A stretch of 64,000 nucleotides of DNA, from the NCBI RefSeq assembly GCF_000612445.1, contig NZ_BALC01000007.1:43658-107657 (forward strand), read 5' to 3'. The DNA is from Liquorilactobacillus sucicola DSM 21376 = JCM 15457. Lineage in GTDB: Bacteria > Bacillota > Bacilli > Lactobacillales > Lactobacillaceae. Numbering within the stretch: position 1 is the first letter of the stretch; every line of letters begins with the position of its first letter. Positions 31,790 to 42,080 of this stretch are shown here, piece after piece. The notes under the pieces were generated by a model that saw only the letters and a list, made by a program, of their open reading frames with translations, did no database searches and had not been told where the DNA came from. Made by a program: the position numbers and the translations under genes.

Positions 31790-32190
31790 TGAAAAACTAA
31801 AAATACCCCGATAGAGACGAAGATTATTTGTGCGGTAAAATTTCCCATACTTTCGCCTGTTGTTTCGGTGAATCGAATTAGAAAACAACTAGTTAGTTAA
31901 GGGACAACTATTTTAGTCCTGTCTAGATGTATCTTTTAAGCATAGTGGTAGTGTGTAAATAAGTTTCAATACTAGGGAAGCCTTAAGAAAATTAGTAAAG
32001 GCTTCCTTTTTTGTGCGCATGTAGAAAAAAATGGGAGGATCTTGCTTCTTAACCTCACATGTCTGCCATAGAAGCATCCTCTAATTTAGCCATTCCCCAT
32101 CCTTCACATGGAATCTTTCCTTCCCTAATATTTTTTCCTTTTTAGTGGTTCTTTTAACTAGATGACTTTGAAACATGAGTTGTCTGCTAT
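31790..32190. other. Intergenic region between convergent genes
   Basis: No gene seen. It contains a strong terminator at 31976-32012 and a loose inverted repeat GAGGAT plus GCTTCT (32035-32049) against AGAAGC plus ATCCTC (32070-32081). Confidence 0.5.
31976..32012 (+). terminator. Terminator downstream of mnaA operon
   Basis: Perfect arms GGAAGCCTT (31976-31984) and AAGGCTTCC (31998-32006), then six Ts. Confidence 0.85.
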
Positions 32191-32217
32191 CAAAAAGAGT
32201 TTCAAGCTCTCTTTTTT
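32191..32217 (-). terminator. Probable terminator of yfhO-like gene
   Basis: On the reverse strand AAAAAGAG pairs with CTCTTTTT. It overlaps the repaired stop codon at 32202. Confidence 0.5.
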
Positions 32218-35044
32218 CTAATTTTGATTACTAAAATGCTGATAGCAAGAAGCATAATTCCCACCAAGCTGAAGTGCTGTCCCATCTTTAATCCTGGTGT
32301 TTGATAGGTTAGCTTTATCTGGTGTTTTCCAGGTTTTAATTTAATCCCGACAAATGCATTATTTGTCTTACGTACATGCACAGGAGTACCGTTATCACTT
32401 GCATGCCATCCTTAGAATATGGGATAGCTGAAGTGAGAATACCAGTGTGCGAAGTAGTAATGATGCCAGAAACACTGTTACGAGAAAATTGCAGTTTTTT
32501 CAGGCCGTTTTTTTGAATTTCTTTGACCTCTGCAAAGTACCGTTTGTCTATTTTTTCAGCTGTAATTTTTAGTTTGAAATGATAGTTACCAATTTTTGAT
32601 GGTGTTAGTTCCAAACTGGACGGCAAGGTAGTAAAATATCCCATATTGAGAATACCGTTATTAACAGTTTTGTAGAATGACAATTCGTTTTGCTTAGGTT
32701 GTTTAATCGTTGCCGATGTCAACGGTGAAACAGCTGTTAATGAAAAACTGCTGTCGGGCGTCCCCTGGAGAATGTGATAGCGGAGGTTTTGGTAGTAACT
32801 AAGAGAATCATTTAACATCAATGGACTATTGACCGCGGTAGAACGACGTTTCTGTTGCTCAAGCTCCAGCTGATTCTGCAACGTTTCTGGTGTATAACTA
32901 ATATCACTGAACTCTAAATGCAGTTCGCAATTTTTGAATGCATTCGGATTTTTGAGTACGATCAGGTAAGACTCAGCACTGTCTTTTCGCTGGATATCAG
33001 TTGGCGAAACAATGTTTCCTCTGCTGGATATTAGCTGATAATCAATGTTTTTGACTTCATTGCGGACAGATGCTTTTTTTAAATGTTTACTCGATTTGGT
33101 CCCTAAGAAAACCCCAGCTGCTAAAGCTCGTTCTTTTTGAGTAGGGGACAGCTTAGCATAATCTAAACGTGAAAAAGCGCGATCTTGCCAGTAAAGCAAA
33201 GGAAAAGCATAATCACTACGATATCGTTGAGTCTGACTGTTTTGAGAAGCATTCTGATTAGCGTCAGAGATCAATGTGCTAACTTTATCAAGCTTATATC
33301 CAGCTGGAATTTTCTGGTCATTTGTCCGATTAAGCTGTGTGAATAGGTAGCGGACGCCAAAGAAATTGTTTAGAACAGTCCGGTCATCAAGCTGAGCTAA
33401 GGGAATATTTGCTTCAAATTGTGAATTCTGCATTATATTGGCGAAAGATCCTATATTTTTATTTTGCAGAGAGTAGTAAGAACTAATGGAATTAGTGTTA
33501 CTCGGCAGTGTATTGTACATATGAAATCCTGATCCAAGAGAATAATTACCGCTTATCGTGGAAACACGATAGTCCTTTGTATCTTTCAGGTCAGTATTAA
33601 GGCCTGCATATCGTTGTTTGACGAGCTTGTTATATGAGCCTAGTGGAAGCATCTCATTAGAATAACCGCCGTTATAAGGTGCTTCAAAATAGACTGCATT
33701 CAAAGTCACGTTCAACAGGACCAAGACAAGGAAGATAGGGAAAACTTTTGTTGTGTGATGCTGTGAATAAAAAGCAAGCACCCCATAAGTTACAAACAAA
33801 AACAAAAGTGGAATAAATATTTTCTCATCATTCTGAAAATAATAACAGGAAATAATGAATACAGAGTAGATTATGAGTAAGTTACGAAATAAATGTATGA
33901 GTTTGGATGAAAGTTTGGAAACATTGGTAATTAAGATACAGCACGCAAACGACAATGGGAGCGCAAGCATTAACGTCCAACGGTTAGAAGGAGCCATAAA
34001 TCCGTTAAAAAGGGCACCAAAAAGAGGAAAGAGAAGCATTATGCCGCCTATCATAAAGATGCTTGCAAGGAGGGGGTAGCGTCTCCATTTAGCTAGAATG
34101 TAGATGATGGCAAAGAAGACGATGCTGGCAAATCCGAGTGCACTCCAAAAATAAAAATCGCGATTACCACCGTTTATTAGTTGTGAAGGGAGTGCAAGGT
34201 AATAATAAAAGGGATACAGTTTTAGTCCATTAGCAAAGACAGCGCCGTTACGGGTTGAATTTTGAACCGCCATTACTTCAGGAATAAGAACAATAGCAGT
34301 TAGGCAAAGGCTCATTAGAGTACAGAAACTTAATTTAATAAAAATTTGCAGCAAGGGAATCTTTTTTCGGTAATATAACAGATAACGCAAGACAAGGAAA
34401 ATGATTGCGCCAATACCTAACATGTAAGCAAAATAAAAGTTATTAAAGAGCATCCAGCAAAAAACAATAATTAAAGGCCAGATGGATAATCCCTGTAAAA
34501 CACGTTCAATAGCGATGATCAGTAAAGGAAAAATGATAAAAGGGATTGTGAAAAAAGGCTGGGCAACATTTGAGTACAGTAAAAAAGCATTGAAAATGTA
34601 AATTAGTGACCCTGTGATTATTACTGGTTGAGCAAATTTAAAGTGCGAAGCGAAAAAGCAAAAAGCAGCTCCAGCACAGTAAAGACGGATAACAATCAAG
34701 AATTGGTATACAAATACGATTTTGCTGGTGGGAAATAACAAGGTCAAATAGCTGAAAATATCCCCCAGTACGTAGTAACTATAAATTTGGAAAATATCGC
34801 CACCAGCACCTAAACTCCATGACCATTGGGGCAGTTTTTGAAAAGGATTATGCAAAAAAGAATGCAGCAATTGCTGATATTCCTGAAGAAGCGGTAAATG
34901 TTGTTGCGCACCATCAAGGCGCCAGATAAGTGAATGACCAGTTAGCAAATAAGTGCCATAAACAAAAAGTGAAACAAATGAAAAAATTAATGTATATTTG
35001 AGATACAACGAACTATTACGTTTTTTTTCAAAGGAAAACTGCAC
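32202..35044 (-). CDS. YfhO family membrane protein, frameshifted near its C-terminus
   Basis: About 947 residues when repaired. Twelve or more membrane segments in the first ~450 residues (start LYLKYTLIFSFVSLFVYGTY), an early loop YQQLLHSFLHNPFQKLPQWSWSLGAGGD typical of YfhO, then a large extracellular part and a last membrane helix. In Bacillus and Listeria, YfhO-type GT-C proteins take part in glycosylating lipoteichoic or wall teichoic acids. The frame as given ends at 32336; adding one G at GG near 32413 restores the expected tail with KLKPGKHQIKLTY and a final membrane helix, to TGA at 32202. Start GTG with AGGAGGGG upstream. Confidence 0.85.
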
Positions 35045-35138
35045 AAAAAGCCCCTCCTGACTATCTTCAAGTATTGTACATTACAAACAATGTCCATGTG
35101 AAGTCAAGTAGGGGTTATTTTAATATTCCATTACTTTT

Positions 35139-35249
35139 AAGGCATTACAAAATCAGTGAAATTTAGGAACTAACGCGAAAATATGAGCATAGTGAGTTTT
35201 TTGGCATGAGTAATTCGAACTAGCCAGAGAACGTTTATATGCAATAAAT
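35139..35249 (+). repeat. Dispersed intergenic repeat, copy C (diverged)
   Basis: Aligns along its length with copies A and B at roughly 70-75%: AAGGCATTACAAAATC, GGAACTAACGCGAAAAT, GAGCATAGTGAG, GGCATGAGTAATTCGAACTAGCC, then AACGTTTATATGCAATA before a terminator-like palindrome. It lies upstream of yfhO and downstream of the flavodoxin gene. Confidence 0.7.
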
Positions 35250-35290
35250 AGGAGAACTGGGTCAAAAGTTAAATTTTAACCTAGCTCCTT
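35250..35290 (-). terminator. Terminator after flavodoxin gene
   Basis: AGGAGAACTGGGTCAAAA faces TTTTAACCTAGCTCCT, imperfect palindrome of the same design as at 2242 and 50472. Confidence 0.65.
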
Positions 35291-35312
35291 AGGGATGCTG
35301 ACAGAAGATACA

Positions 35313-35771
35313 TCAGTTATTTTTATTGTATGCAGTGATTAATGAGTCAGCGAAGTCCTCTAATTGTTTAATGTCTTCATCGGAATCCGGTGCCAAATTG
35401 ATTTTGACATTTGAGGCTCCCTTGGTGGCACCAGCTTGTGTGAATGCTTCGTCAAATTTATCGACTGCAACACAGTAATATTCACCATAGAAAGTATCGC
35501 CTGAACCGGCGACTCCGTAAATCTTGCCAGCTAGATCAAGTTCGGCGAGATCTTCGAAGAAATCCATTCCTTCATCAGGAAGGGCTCCTTCATCGTAGGT
35601 ATAAGGGGTTACAACACAGATATCAACGTCCTCAAAATCTGCGGCATCGCACTGCGATATCTCTTCTGTATCAACTTCGAGTCCTTTGCTTTCAAGAGCT
35701 TCAGAAATAATATCAGCCACATCTTCATTATTGCCGGTAATAGATGCAAATACTACTTTGGCTTTAGCCAT
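35313..35771 (-). CDS. Flavodoxin
   Basis: 152 residues, very acidic, typical of short-chain flavodoxins. FMN phosphate loop SITGNNEDVA near 10-19, the first isoalloxazine loop region TYDEG near 58 and the second AGSGDTFYGEYYCVAVD near 90-106. It is a one-electron carrier in place of ferredoxin; its partners are not visible here. ATG 35771 (MAKAKVVFAS) has AGAGGG upstream; an in-frame start at 35789 is less likely. Confidence 0.92.
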   Translation of the reverse strand: MAKAKVVFASITGNNEDVADIISEALESKGLEVDTEEISQCDAADFEDVDICVVTPYTYDEGALPDEGMDFFEDLAELDLAGKIYGVAGSGDTFYGEYYCVAVDKFDEAFTQAGATKGASNVKINLAPDSDEDIKQLEDFADSLITAYNKNN

Positions 35772-35937
35772 TAAAATACCCTCTTTCATAATATTTCACT
35801 ATGAAACATTATAACAGATAACAAGGATAGCGGACGATAACAATTGATGTTATATGCCTGAGATAAACTTATTGCACTATTTTCAAGAAATTAAGTTATA
35901 ATGGGTAGTGAAGATAAATGGGAGGAATTCAGAAATA

Positions 35938-36726
35938 ATGATTACATTAAAATCACCACGTGAGATCGAAGAAATGCAAAAATCTGGTGCTATTCTTGCA
36001 GGTATGCATATAGGACTCAGAGACATCATCAAACCAGGGATCTCCAGTTGGGAAATTGAAAAATTCGCTCTTAAATATTATAAAGAGCATGATGCGATTC
36101 CAGAACAGATTGGATTTGAAGGCTATAAATACGCAACTTGCGTAAGTGTAAATGACGAGATTTGTCATGGTTTCCCTCGCAAAAATTTGATTTTGAAAGA
36201 CGGCGACTTGATTAAGGTCGATACGGTGGTTAATTATCATGGAGCGATGAGCGATTCGTGTTGGTCTTATGTTGTTGGAAAGTCGACACCTGAGATAGAT
36301 CATTTGATGAAAGTAACTAAGGATGCTTTATACTTGGGAATTGAGCAGGCACAAGTAGGTAATCGAATTGGCGATATCGGTGCAGCTATTCAACATTTCA
36401 CGGAAGATGAGAATGGCTATGGTGATGTTCGTGAATTTATTGGACACGGCATTGGTCCGACGATGCATGAAAGTCCTAACGTTCCTCATTACGGTGAAGC
36501 AGGTAAAGGCTTGCGGTTGAGAGCTGGAATGACGATTACGATTGAACCAATGATTAACATGGGAACTTGGAAGGCAGAAATGGATGATCCAAATGGCTGG
36601 ACAGCGAGAACTGCCGATGGGAGTTTGTCGTGTCAATATGAACACACATTGGCTATCACGAATGATGGTCCTAAGATCCTAACTTCCCAAGATCCTGAAA
36701 GAGATAAGAAATATCTGTTGAAATAG
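35938..36726 (+). CDS. map: Type I methionine aminopeptidase
   Basis: 262 residues. Removes the N-terminal Met from nascent proteins. All catalytic residues are visible: His77 (EICHGFP), metal ligands Asp95 (IKVDTVV) and Asp106 (MSDSCW), His170 (FIGHGIGPTMHE), Glu203 (ITIEPMI) and Glu235 (QYEHT). ATG 35938 starts MITLKSPREIEEM as in relatives, with GGAGGA eleven bases upstream. TATAAT at 35897 is a likely -10. Confidence 0.95.
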   Translation: MITLKSPREIEEMQKSGAILAGMHIGLRDIIKPGISSWEIEKFALKYYKEHDAIPEQIGFEGYKYATCVSVNDEICHGFPRKNLILKDGDLIKVDTVVNYHGAMSDSCWSYVVGKSTPEIDHLMKVTKDALYLGIEQAQVGNRIGDIGAAIQHFTEDENGYGDVREFIGHGIGPTMHESPNVPHYGEAGKGLRLRAGMTITIEPMINMGTWKAEMDDPNGWTARTADGSLSCQYEHTLAITNDGPKILTSQDPERDKKYLLK

Positions 36727-36807
36727 ATCTTCTAAAGCAATATCGTCGTGATTCTTGGTGTTCACAAAGTCCCAAGATTGAAAGACAGGCTGGAAAAATT
36801 TTTTCAC

Positions 36808-36835
36808 TTGTTTTGCAGGACAAGAATGCTATAAT
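36808..36835 (+). promoter_or_regulatory. Promoter of galU
   Basis: TTGTTT (36808-36813), 16-base spacer ending in TGC, TATAAT (36830-36835), an extended -10 promoter 45 bases before galU. Confidence 0.7.
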
Positions 36836-36879
36836 AATCTATGTATTCTGATAACGCTAACAGATAAGGAGCTATCATA

Positions 36880-37752
36880 ATGAAAGTCAGAAAAGCTGTT
36901 ATTCCAGCAGCTGGATTGGGAACACGTTTCCTTCCAGCAACTAAAGCATTGGCAAAAGAAATGCTGCCAATAATTGATAAACCAACGATTCAATATATTG
37001 TCGAGGAAGCAAAAAAATCAGGAATAGAAGATATACTTGTTGTTACTGGTAAAGGCAAACGCCCAATTGAAGATCATTTTGATTCTGTTCCAGAACTTGA
37101 GCAGAATTTAAAAGAAAAAGGCAAAACAGAGTTGCTAAAACTAGTCGAACAGACAACAGATATCAATTTATACTTTATTCGTCAGTCCCATCCGCGAGGC
37201 CTTGGTGATGCAGTTTTGATGGCAAAGGATTTTGTTGGAAATGAACCCTTTGTTGTCATGCTGGGTGATGATTTAATGCGCGACAAGGTTCCTTTAACTA
37301 AGCAATTGATCGATCGTTACGATCAGACGCATGCTTCAACACTTGCGGTCATGAATGTTCCACATGAGGAAGTATATAAGTATGGCGTGATCGATCCGGG
37401 ATCGGAGACAAGTAAAGGTTTGTATGATGTTAAGAAATTCGTTGAAAAGCCTGAAGTTGAGAAAGCTCCTAGCGATTTGGCAATTATTGGACGTTACTTG
37501 CTGACTCCTGAAATTTTTGGAATGTTAGAAACTCAAAAGCCAGGAGCAGGTAACGAGATCCAGCTGACCGATGCAATTGACCGCTTGAACAAAATTCAAC
37601 GTGTTTTTGCACATGAGTTTAAAGGAGAACGTTTTGATGTAGGGTATAAGTTTGGTTATTTGAAGACTTCGATTCAATTTGGCCTTGAACACCCTGAGGT
37701 TAAAGATGACCTACGAGCATACATCAAAGAATTATCAAAAACTTTAAAGTAA
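36880..37752 (+). CDS. galU: UTP-glucose-1-phosphate uridylyltransferase
   Basis: 290 residues. Makes UDP-glucose, the donor for LafA/LafB glycolipids and other glycosylations. Nucleotide-binding start [20 protein letters not shown], then [26 protein letters not shown], the metal/uridine site MLGDDLM, and the sugar-binding KFVEKP and [10 protein letters not shown]. It has its own extended -10 promoter and a terminator, so it is monocistronic. Confidence 0.97.
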   Translation: MKVRKAVIPAAGLGTRFLPATKALAKEMLPIIDKPTIQYIVEEAKKSGIEDILVVTGKGKRPIEDHFDSVPELEQNLKEKGKTELLKLVEQTTDINLYFIRQSHPRGLGDAVLMAKDFVGNEPFVVMLGDDLMRDKVPLTKQLIDRYDQTHASTLAVMNVPHEEVYKYGVIDPGSETSKGLYDVKKFVEKPEVEKAPSDLAIIGRYLLTPEIFGMLETQKPGAGNEIQLTDAIDRLNKIQRVFAHEFKGERFDVGYKFGYLKTSIQFGLEHPEVKDDLRAYIKELSKTLK

Positions 37753-37835
37753 ATTAGCTTTGGAAAATGAGAAGAGTTAGTTATTCTTTTCTTGGATTCA
37801 TAAGCTCAATTATTAAAAAAGGATATAGTAAGTTG

Positions 37836-37873
37836 CCGGGAACAGATAACTTTTGGTCCCGGTTTATTTTTTG
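37836..37873 (+). terminator. Terminator after galU
   Basis: CCGGGAAC (37836-37843) pairs with GTCCCGG (37856-37862), then a T-rich tract. Confidence 0.8.
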
Positions 37874-37963
37874 TACACACGCAATATTTTTATTGAAATT
37901 ATTTGATTTATATTTAATAATTATTTATGATTGATAGGAGACTGATTTCAGGGGGAGAGTACA

Positions 37964-38491
37964 ATGGCAAGGAAAAAAGCACACAAAGGACATAAAAAAT
38001 TAATACAAGGCACGGCAGTAGCTATTATTATTTTGCTGCTTGGTTTCTTTGGGTGGAAAAATGAAAACATTCGTGCAAGATTGAATAGTTCATTCAGTGA
38101 CAACAAGAGTGCGCAGAAGGCCGAATACAAAAAACAACAGAGTATTGCTAGAGAAAAATATGGAACCACTAAGAGTTCGTCTCAGGCTGAAAAAACGAGT
38201 GTCAAAAGCTCCACAGTGGTCAAAAACTCCAGTAGTAGCGATCCAGATCCTGATAAGGCTCAAAAAACACAGTCTGAAAGCAGTGCAAGTAAGAAAAAAT
38301 ATGGCTCATATACTGTGAAGTATGGGGACAGTTTAACAATTATAGCAGAAAAATACCATACGACGACAACCGAGTTAATGGATTTGAATAAGTTAGATAC
38401 AGGAACTATAAATCCTGGTGCAAAATTAATCGTTCCAAGCATGAAGGGATCGTCAACAGTTTCATCTTCCGTGACAAATGATAATGAATAA
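37964..38491 (+). CDS. Membrane-anchored LysM domain protein
   Basis: 175 residues. Basic start (MARKKAHKGHKK), one membrane segment (about 14-31), a long Ser/Lys-rich disordered linker (about 50-112) and a single LysM domain at about 113-160 (YTVKYGDSLTIIAEKYHTTT to GAKLIVP), which binds peptidoglycan. No enzymatic domain. The same layout (helix, Ser-rich linker, terminal LysM) appears in the TagH-like protein at 45943. Start ATG with GGGGGAG upstream. Confidence 0.85.
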   Translation: MARKKAHKGHKKLIQGTAVAIIILLLGFFGWKNENIRARLNSSFSDNKSAQKAEYKKQQSIAREKYGTTKSSSQAEKTSVKSSTVVKNSSSSDPDPDKAQKTQSESSASKKKYGSYTVKYGDSLTIIAEKYHTTTTELMDLNKLDTGTINPGAKLIVPSMKGSSTVSSSVTNDNE

Positions 38492-38610
38492 AAAAATACG
38501 CGTCTTAGTGCAAGTTGAGTGACTGAGAGGGATTATTGTGGTAATCTGAGCCCGTATATATCGTAGATTGGTGAATAGGATTATTTAGTTAACAGATGTT
38601 GGGGGTGGAA

Positions 38611-39510
38611 ATGATTAAAGGGGGAAAAAGCAGTATTGGAGAAATAATCAAAATAATAAAATCAATGTTTCAGCGTGCAACTGATATTGATATCAGTAAT
38701 ACGTCAATTGTGATCGCATACTATTCTCTTTTAGCGTTTTTTCCATCTATTATTCTGGTGGGTAATGTTTTACCGCTGTTGAATATAAAAGCGGGAACGG
38801 TGTTATCATACTTAGAAACTGCAGTTCCGGCGACGATTTATGAAACACTGCATCCAATTGTTATATCTTTTTTAAATAGAGGAAGCGGAGGGCTAATTTC
38901 AATTAGTGCTCTTGTAGCCTTGTGGGCGGCTAGCAAGGGGATCAACGCTTTAAAGTTAGCAATGAATAATGCCTATGATGTTGAGGATTCACAGGGAGCC
39001 ATTACAGCAAGATTGATTTCCTTTTTTTTGACAATTGTTTTTGCTATTTTGCTGATCTCAATTATTATCCTATTTAGTTTTGGTCAGATGGTACTAAGTT
39101 ATATCACACCAATTTTAAATTTACCAGTTGAGTTTGTTGGGATATTTGGCAGATTAAAATGGCCGCTTACCTTTTTTGGGTTGTTTATCATTTTGAGTTT
39201 GATGTATTATTTCTTGCCGAATGCCAACCTTCATTTGTTGCTCGTTTTCCCAGGTGCGTTACTTGCGACTGTCGGTTGGATTATTTTAGCGCAAGGCTTT
39301 TCGATTTATGTACATTATTTTGCTAGGTCTGTCCTAAGTTATGGAACAATTGGAACCTTTATTGTACTTTTGTTTTGGCTTAACTATTCTGGCTGGGTCA
39401 TAATGTTAGGTGCCAGCCTTAATGCAACTCTAGAGTATCGGCAGCATAATATCATAAAACCTAAAGAAGGTAAATTACGCAAATACTTACGTAATAATTA
39501 TGATAAATGA
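38611..39510 (+). CDS. YihY/virulence factor BrkB family membrane protein
   Basis: About 299 residues and six membrane helices. Family features: the start region with AYYSLLAFFPSIILVGNVLP, and WAASKGINALKLAMNNAYDVED. Relatives were once called RNase BN by mistake; the true role is unknown (a transporter role is only suggested). ATG 38611 follows a G-rich site; ATG 38596 is an alternative giving five more residues. Convergent with recX. Confidence 0.85.
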   Translation: MIKGGKSSIGEIIKIIKSMFQRATDIDISNTSIVIAYYSLLAFFPSIILVGNVLPLLNIKAGTVLSYLETAVPATIYETLHPIVISFLNRGSGGLISISALVALWAASKGINALKLAMNNAYDVEDSQGAITARLISFFLTIVFAILLISIIILFSFGQMVLSYITPILNLPVEFVGIFGRLKWPLTFFGLFIILSLMYYFLPNANLHLLLVFPGALLATVGWIILAQGFSIYVHYFARSVLSYGTIGTFIVLLFWLNYSGWVIMLGASLNATLEYRQHNIIKPKEGKLRKYLRNNYDK

Positions 39511-39608
39511 AAGTTAAAGATATGGAATTGGGCAATTTGTATTGTAAATATAACAGGTGCGTTTATTGATAGTACAGAGTTTTCTGGAAGGCCTTATCCA
39601 TGAAGAAT

Positions 39609-39655
39609 AAAGGGTTAAACCAAAATGTGTTATTTCCATTTTGGTTTAACCCTTT
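39609..39655. terminator. Bidirectional terminator between brkB-like gene and recX
   Basis: Perfect 19-base arms (39609-39627 and 39637-39655) starting AAAGGGTTAAACC, with a nine-base loop. A/T ends serve as U-tracts in both directions. Confidence 0.88.
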
Positions 39656-39702
39656 GTTTGATTCTGCCCGGTGTTTTGAAGAAACAATAAAGTATTAATG
39701 TT

Positions 39703-40491
39703 TTACTCGGTGAAATTTGCAAGCACAGTTTCAATTTCACTTAATGAGAAGCCCTTACGGTAAAGGGCCTGCTTTACTTTAAAATAGCGTTGTTTAGGAA
39801 TTGTTGAATGGTATTTGTGCCATAGTTTTGTAGCTTGTTCTTGCAAAAGCTGTTTTTCGGCATCTTCATTCCTTCCAAAGTCAACGCTGTCAGTAATTGC
39901 GCGCAGTTCCTCTGAAGAGAATCCCTTAGCTAAAAAGCGCTGCTTTATTTTCTGAATTTTCTGGTTAAAAGGATAGCGAGAGTACTGTCTTTCATATTTT
40001 TTGGCTAAAGCAATCCCCTTTTGTATCATATAGGAGCTATTGTATTCTTTTTCGGCATCTTCGATTGTTTTTTCAAGGACCCCTTTAGAGCGAAGGTTGT
40101 TGCGAATTACTTTGAAACCCTTATCTGAGGTTTTCATCATTGTTCTAATATAACTTTCCGCATATTTTTTATCATCCAACAATTTTTCATAGCGTAACTT
40201 TTCAAGAACAAGTTGGATCTTTTCAGGAGAGATATCGTGTTTCTTCAAGTAATCAGTTACCTCTTTTTCAGTTCTTAGCTGGGAAGAAAGGTAAGTGAGT
40301 GCCTTTGAGTGAGCTTTAGCTGTCTCATCAGCATTGGAGAGATTCTCAATTTGTGTGCTTGTCAGTTCTTGATCTTTAAACAAATGATATTTAACAAGTA
40401 CGTCTTCACTCAGTGAAAATGAATACTTGCCATCAATGTAGATATTAAAGCGTCCCTTTCTTTTTTGAAGTTGAATTTTAGTTATTTTCAA
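39703..40491 (-). CDS. recX: Regulatory protein RecX
   Basis: About 262 residues. RecX modulates RecA filaments. The lactobacillar long form has an N-terminal part (ITKIQLQKRKGRFNIYIDGKYSF) and several three-helix RecX repeats: ALTYLSSQLRTEKEVTDYLKKH, KLRYEKLLDDKKYAESYIR and later repeats ending GFSLSEIETVL. TTG at 40491 is preferred because AAAGGATG lies upstream; the ATG at 40527 has no ribosome-binding site. Divergent from the second rlmD-like gene. recA is not in the window. Confidence 0.88.
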   Translation of the reverse strand: MKITKIQLQKRKGRFNIYIDGKYSFSLSEDVLVKYHLFKDQELTSTQIENLSNADETAKAHSKALTYLSSQLRTEKEVTDYLKKHDISPEKIQLVLEKLRYEKLLDDKKYAESYIRTMMKTSDKGFKVIRNNLRSKGVLEKTIEDAEKEYNSSYMIQKGIALAKKYERQYSRYPFNQKIQKIKQRFLAKGFSSEELRAITDSVDFGRNEDAEKQLLQEQATKLWHKYHSTIPKQRYFKVKQALYRKGFSLSEIETVLANFTE

Positions 40492-40577
40492 GGCGCAATC
40501 ATCCTTTGATAGTGATTTATAAACCATTACAATTATTATAACAATTTAGTGCGGATTATAAAATATTCAAAGAGACA

Positions 40578-40586
40578 TGCTATAAT
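40578..40586 (+). promoter_or_regulatory. Extended -10 promoter of rlmD copy 2
   Basis: TGCTATAAT 30 bases before the start ATG. Confidence 0.6.
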
Positions 40587-40615
40587 TATTTATAATATTT
40601 TAAAGGGAGAAAATA

Positions 40616-42016
40616 ATGGCAGCAGATTATCGAAGACAAAGAAAAAATGATTATCCAATTAAGATCGGACAGCGTTTTCCACTCACAATTAAACGTCTGG
40701 GTATAAATGGGGAGGGTATCGGGTATTTTAAACACAAAGTAATTTTTGTCGCGGGTGCTTTGCCACAGGAGGTAATTGTTGCCGAAGTTGTAGATGTTGA
40801 GAGCAATTATGCAACTGCCAAAATACACAGAATCAGACGACAAAGCCAGAAGCGAGTTGAAAAAAAAGATAAGTATGATGTTGGTGGTATTGAATTAGAA
40901 CATCTGAATTATGAAGGACAGTTAGAGTTTAAACGGGATGTTATTAAACAAGCGCTTGAAAAGTTTAAACCTTCTGGCTACAAAAAATACAAAATTTTGC
41001 CTACGATTGGTATGGAGAAACCGTTTGAGTATCGGAATAAGGCCCAGTTTCAAGTGCGTAAAAATGTGCACGGGCAGGTAATTGCGGGACTTTATCGACG
41101 CAACAGCCATGATTTGGTTGCATTACCGACTTTTAGTACGCAACGCCCCTTAACATTGAAGGTTATCCGTACAGTCTGTAGAATGTTGCAAGAATTAGAA
41201 GTACCGATTTATGACGAGAAGAAGAATTCAGGAATTGTAAAAACATTGGTTGTACGCGAATCGCGTGCTGAGAAAAATATACAATTAACTTTTATCACAA
41301 ATTCAGCTAAACTTCCGCAAAAGAAAGTATTACTGGCGAAAATTGAGGAAGAACTGCCTATGGTAGTCTCTGTTATGCAAAATATTAATAAAGGAAGACA
41401 TGCTCTGGTTTGGGGAGATAAGACGATCCATCTAGCGGGAAGAGAGTATCTGATGGAGAAGTTAGGCAATATTAGCTTCAAACTATCTGCGCGTGCTTTT
41501 TTTCAATTAAATCCTGAACAAACAGAGAAAATGTATACGGAAATTAAAAAAGCGTTAGCCTTGAAGCCAGATGAAATTTTGCTTGACGCGTATTGTGGAG
41601 TAGGGACGATTGGATTATTCGTTGCGGAGCAAGCCAAAGAAGTACGTGGAATGGATATTATCCCTGAAGCAATTGAAGATGCGCAGTTTAATGCCAAGCT
41701 GAATGGGTACACTAACACAACTTATGAGACAGGAAAAGCTGAAGAGGTGATACCACGATGGATTGAAAAAGGGTTTGTCCCCAGTGCTATAGTTGTCGAT
41801 CCACCGCGGACCGGGTTGGATATTAAATTGATAAAAACTATTTTATACGTCAAACCTCAAAAGCTTGTTTATGTTTCATGCAATCCTTCTACTTTAGCGC
41901 GCGATCTGGTCAAGTTGGCGCAGGAATATCGAGTTGAGTATATCCAATCGATTGACATGTTTCCACAAACTGCGAGGTGCGAGGCTGTCGTTAAGCTGAC
42001 AAGAAGAAGTAGGTAG
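40616..42016 (+). CDS. rlmD: 23S rRNA (uracil-C5)-methyltransferase RlmD/RlmCD, copy 2
   Basis: 466 residues, paralogue of the gene at 20537. TRAM domain (about 18-75), SAM site LLDAYCGVGTIGLFVAEQA, VDPPRTGLD, and catalytic Cys in YVSCNPSTLARD. The RumA cluster cysteines are again absent (VGGIELEHL in place of the CGGC motif). One of the two copies may handle U747 and the other U1939, or one may act on tRNA; sequence does not decide. Start ATG with AAAGGGAG upstream. Confidence 0.9.
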   Translation: MAADYRRQRKNDYPIKIGQRFPLTIKRLGINGEGIGYFKHKVIFVAGALPQEVIVAEVVDVESNYATAKIHRIRRQSQKRVEKKDKYDVGGIELEHLNYEGQLEFKRDVIKQALEKFKPSGYKKYKILPTIGMEKPFEYRNKAQFQVRKNVHGQVIAGLYRRNSHDLVALPTFSTQRPLTLKVIRTVCRMLQELEVPIYDEKKNSGIVKTLVVRESRAEKNIQLTFITNSAKLPQKKVLLAKIEEELPMVVSVMQNINKGRHALVWGDKTIHLAGREYLMEKLGNISFKLSARAFFQLNPEQTEKMYTEIKKALALKPDEILLDAYCGVGTIGLFVAEQAKEVRGMDIIPEAIEDAQFNAKLNGYTNTTYETGKAEEVIPRWIEKGFVPSAIVVDPPRTGLDIKLIKTILYVKPQKLVYVSCNPSTLARDLVKLAQEYRVEYIQSIDMFPQTARCEAVVKLTRRSR

Positions 42017-42036
42017 TATGTGGACAAATGTAATCT

Positions 42037-42062
42037 AACAGCTTGAAAAGCTGTTTATTTTT
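42037..42062 (+). terminator. Terminator after rlmD copy 2
   Basis: AACAGCTT pairs with AAGCTGTT, then TTATTTTTATT. Confidence 0.75.
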
Positions 42063-42080
42063 ATTATTGGCAGGTAATTT

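Noticed and set aside
33873..34079. Open frame of 68 residues antisense to the yfhO-like gene
   Set aside because: Shadow of a long coding gene with clear membrane-protein composition on the other strand.
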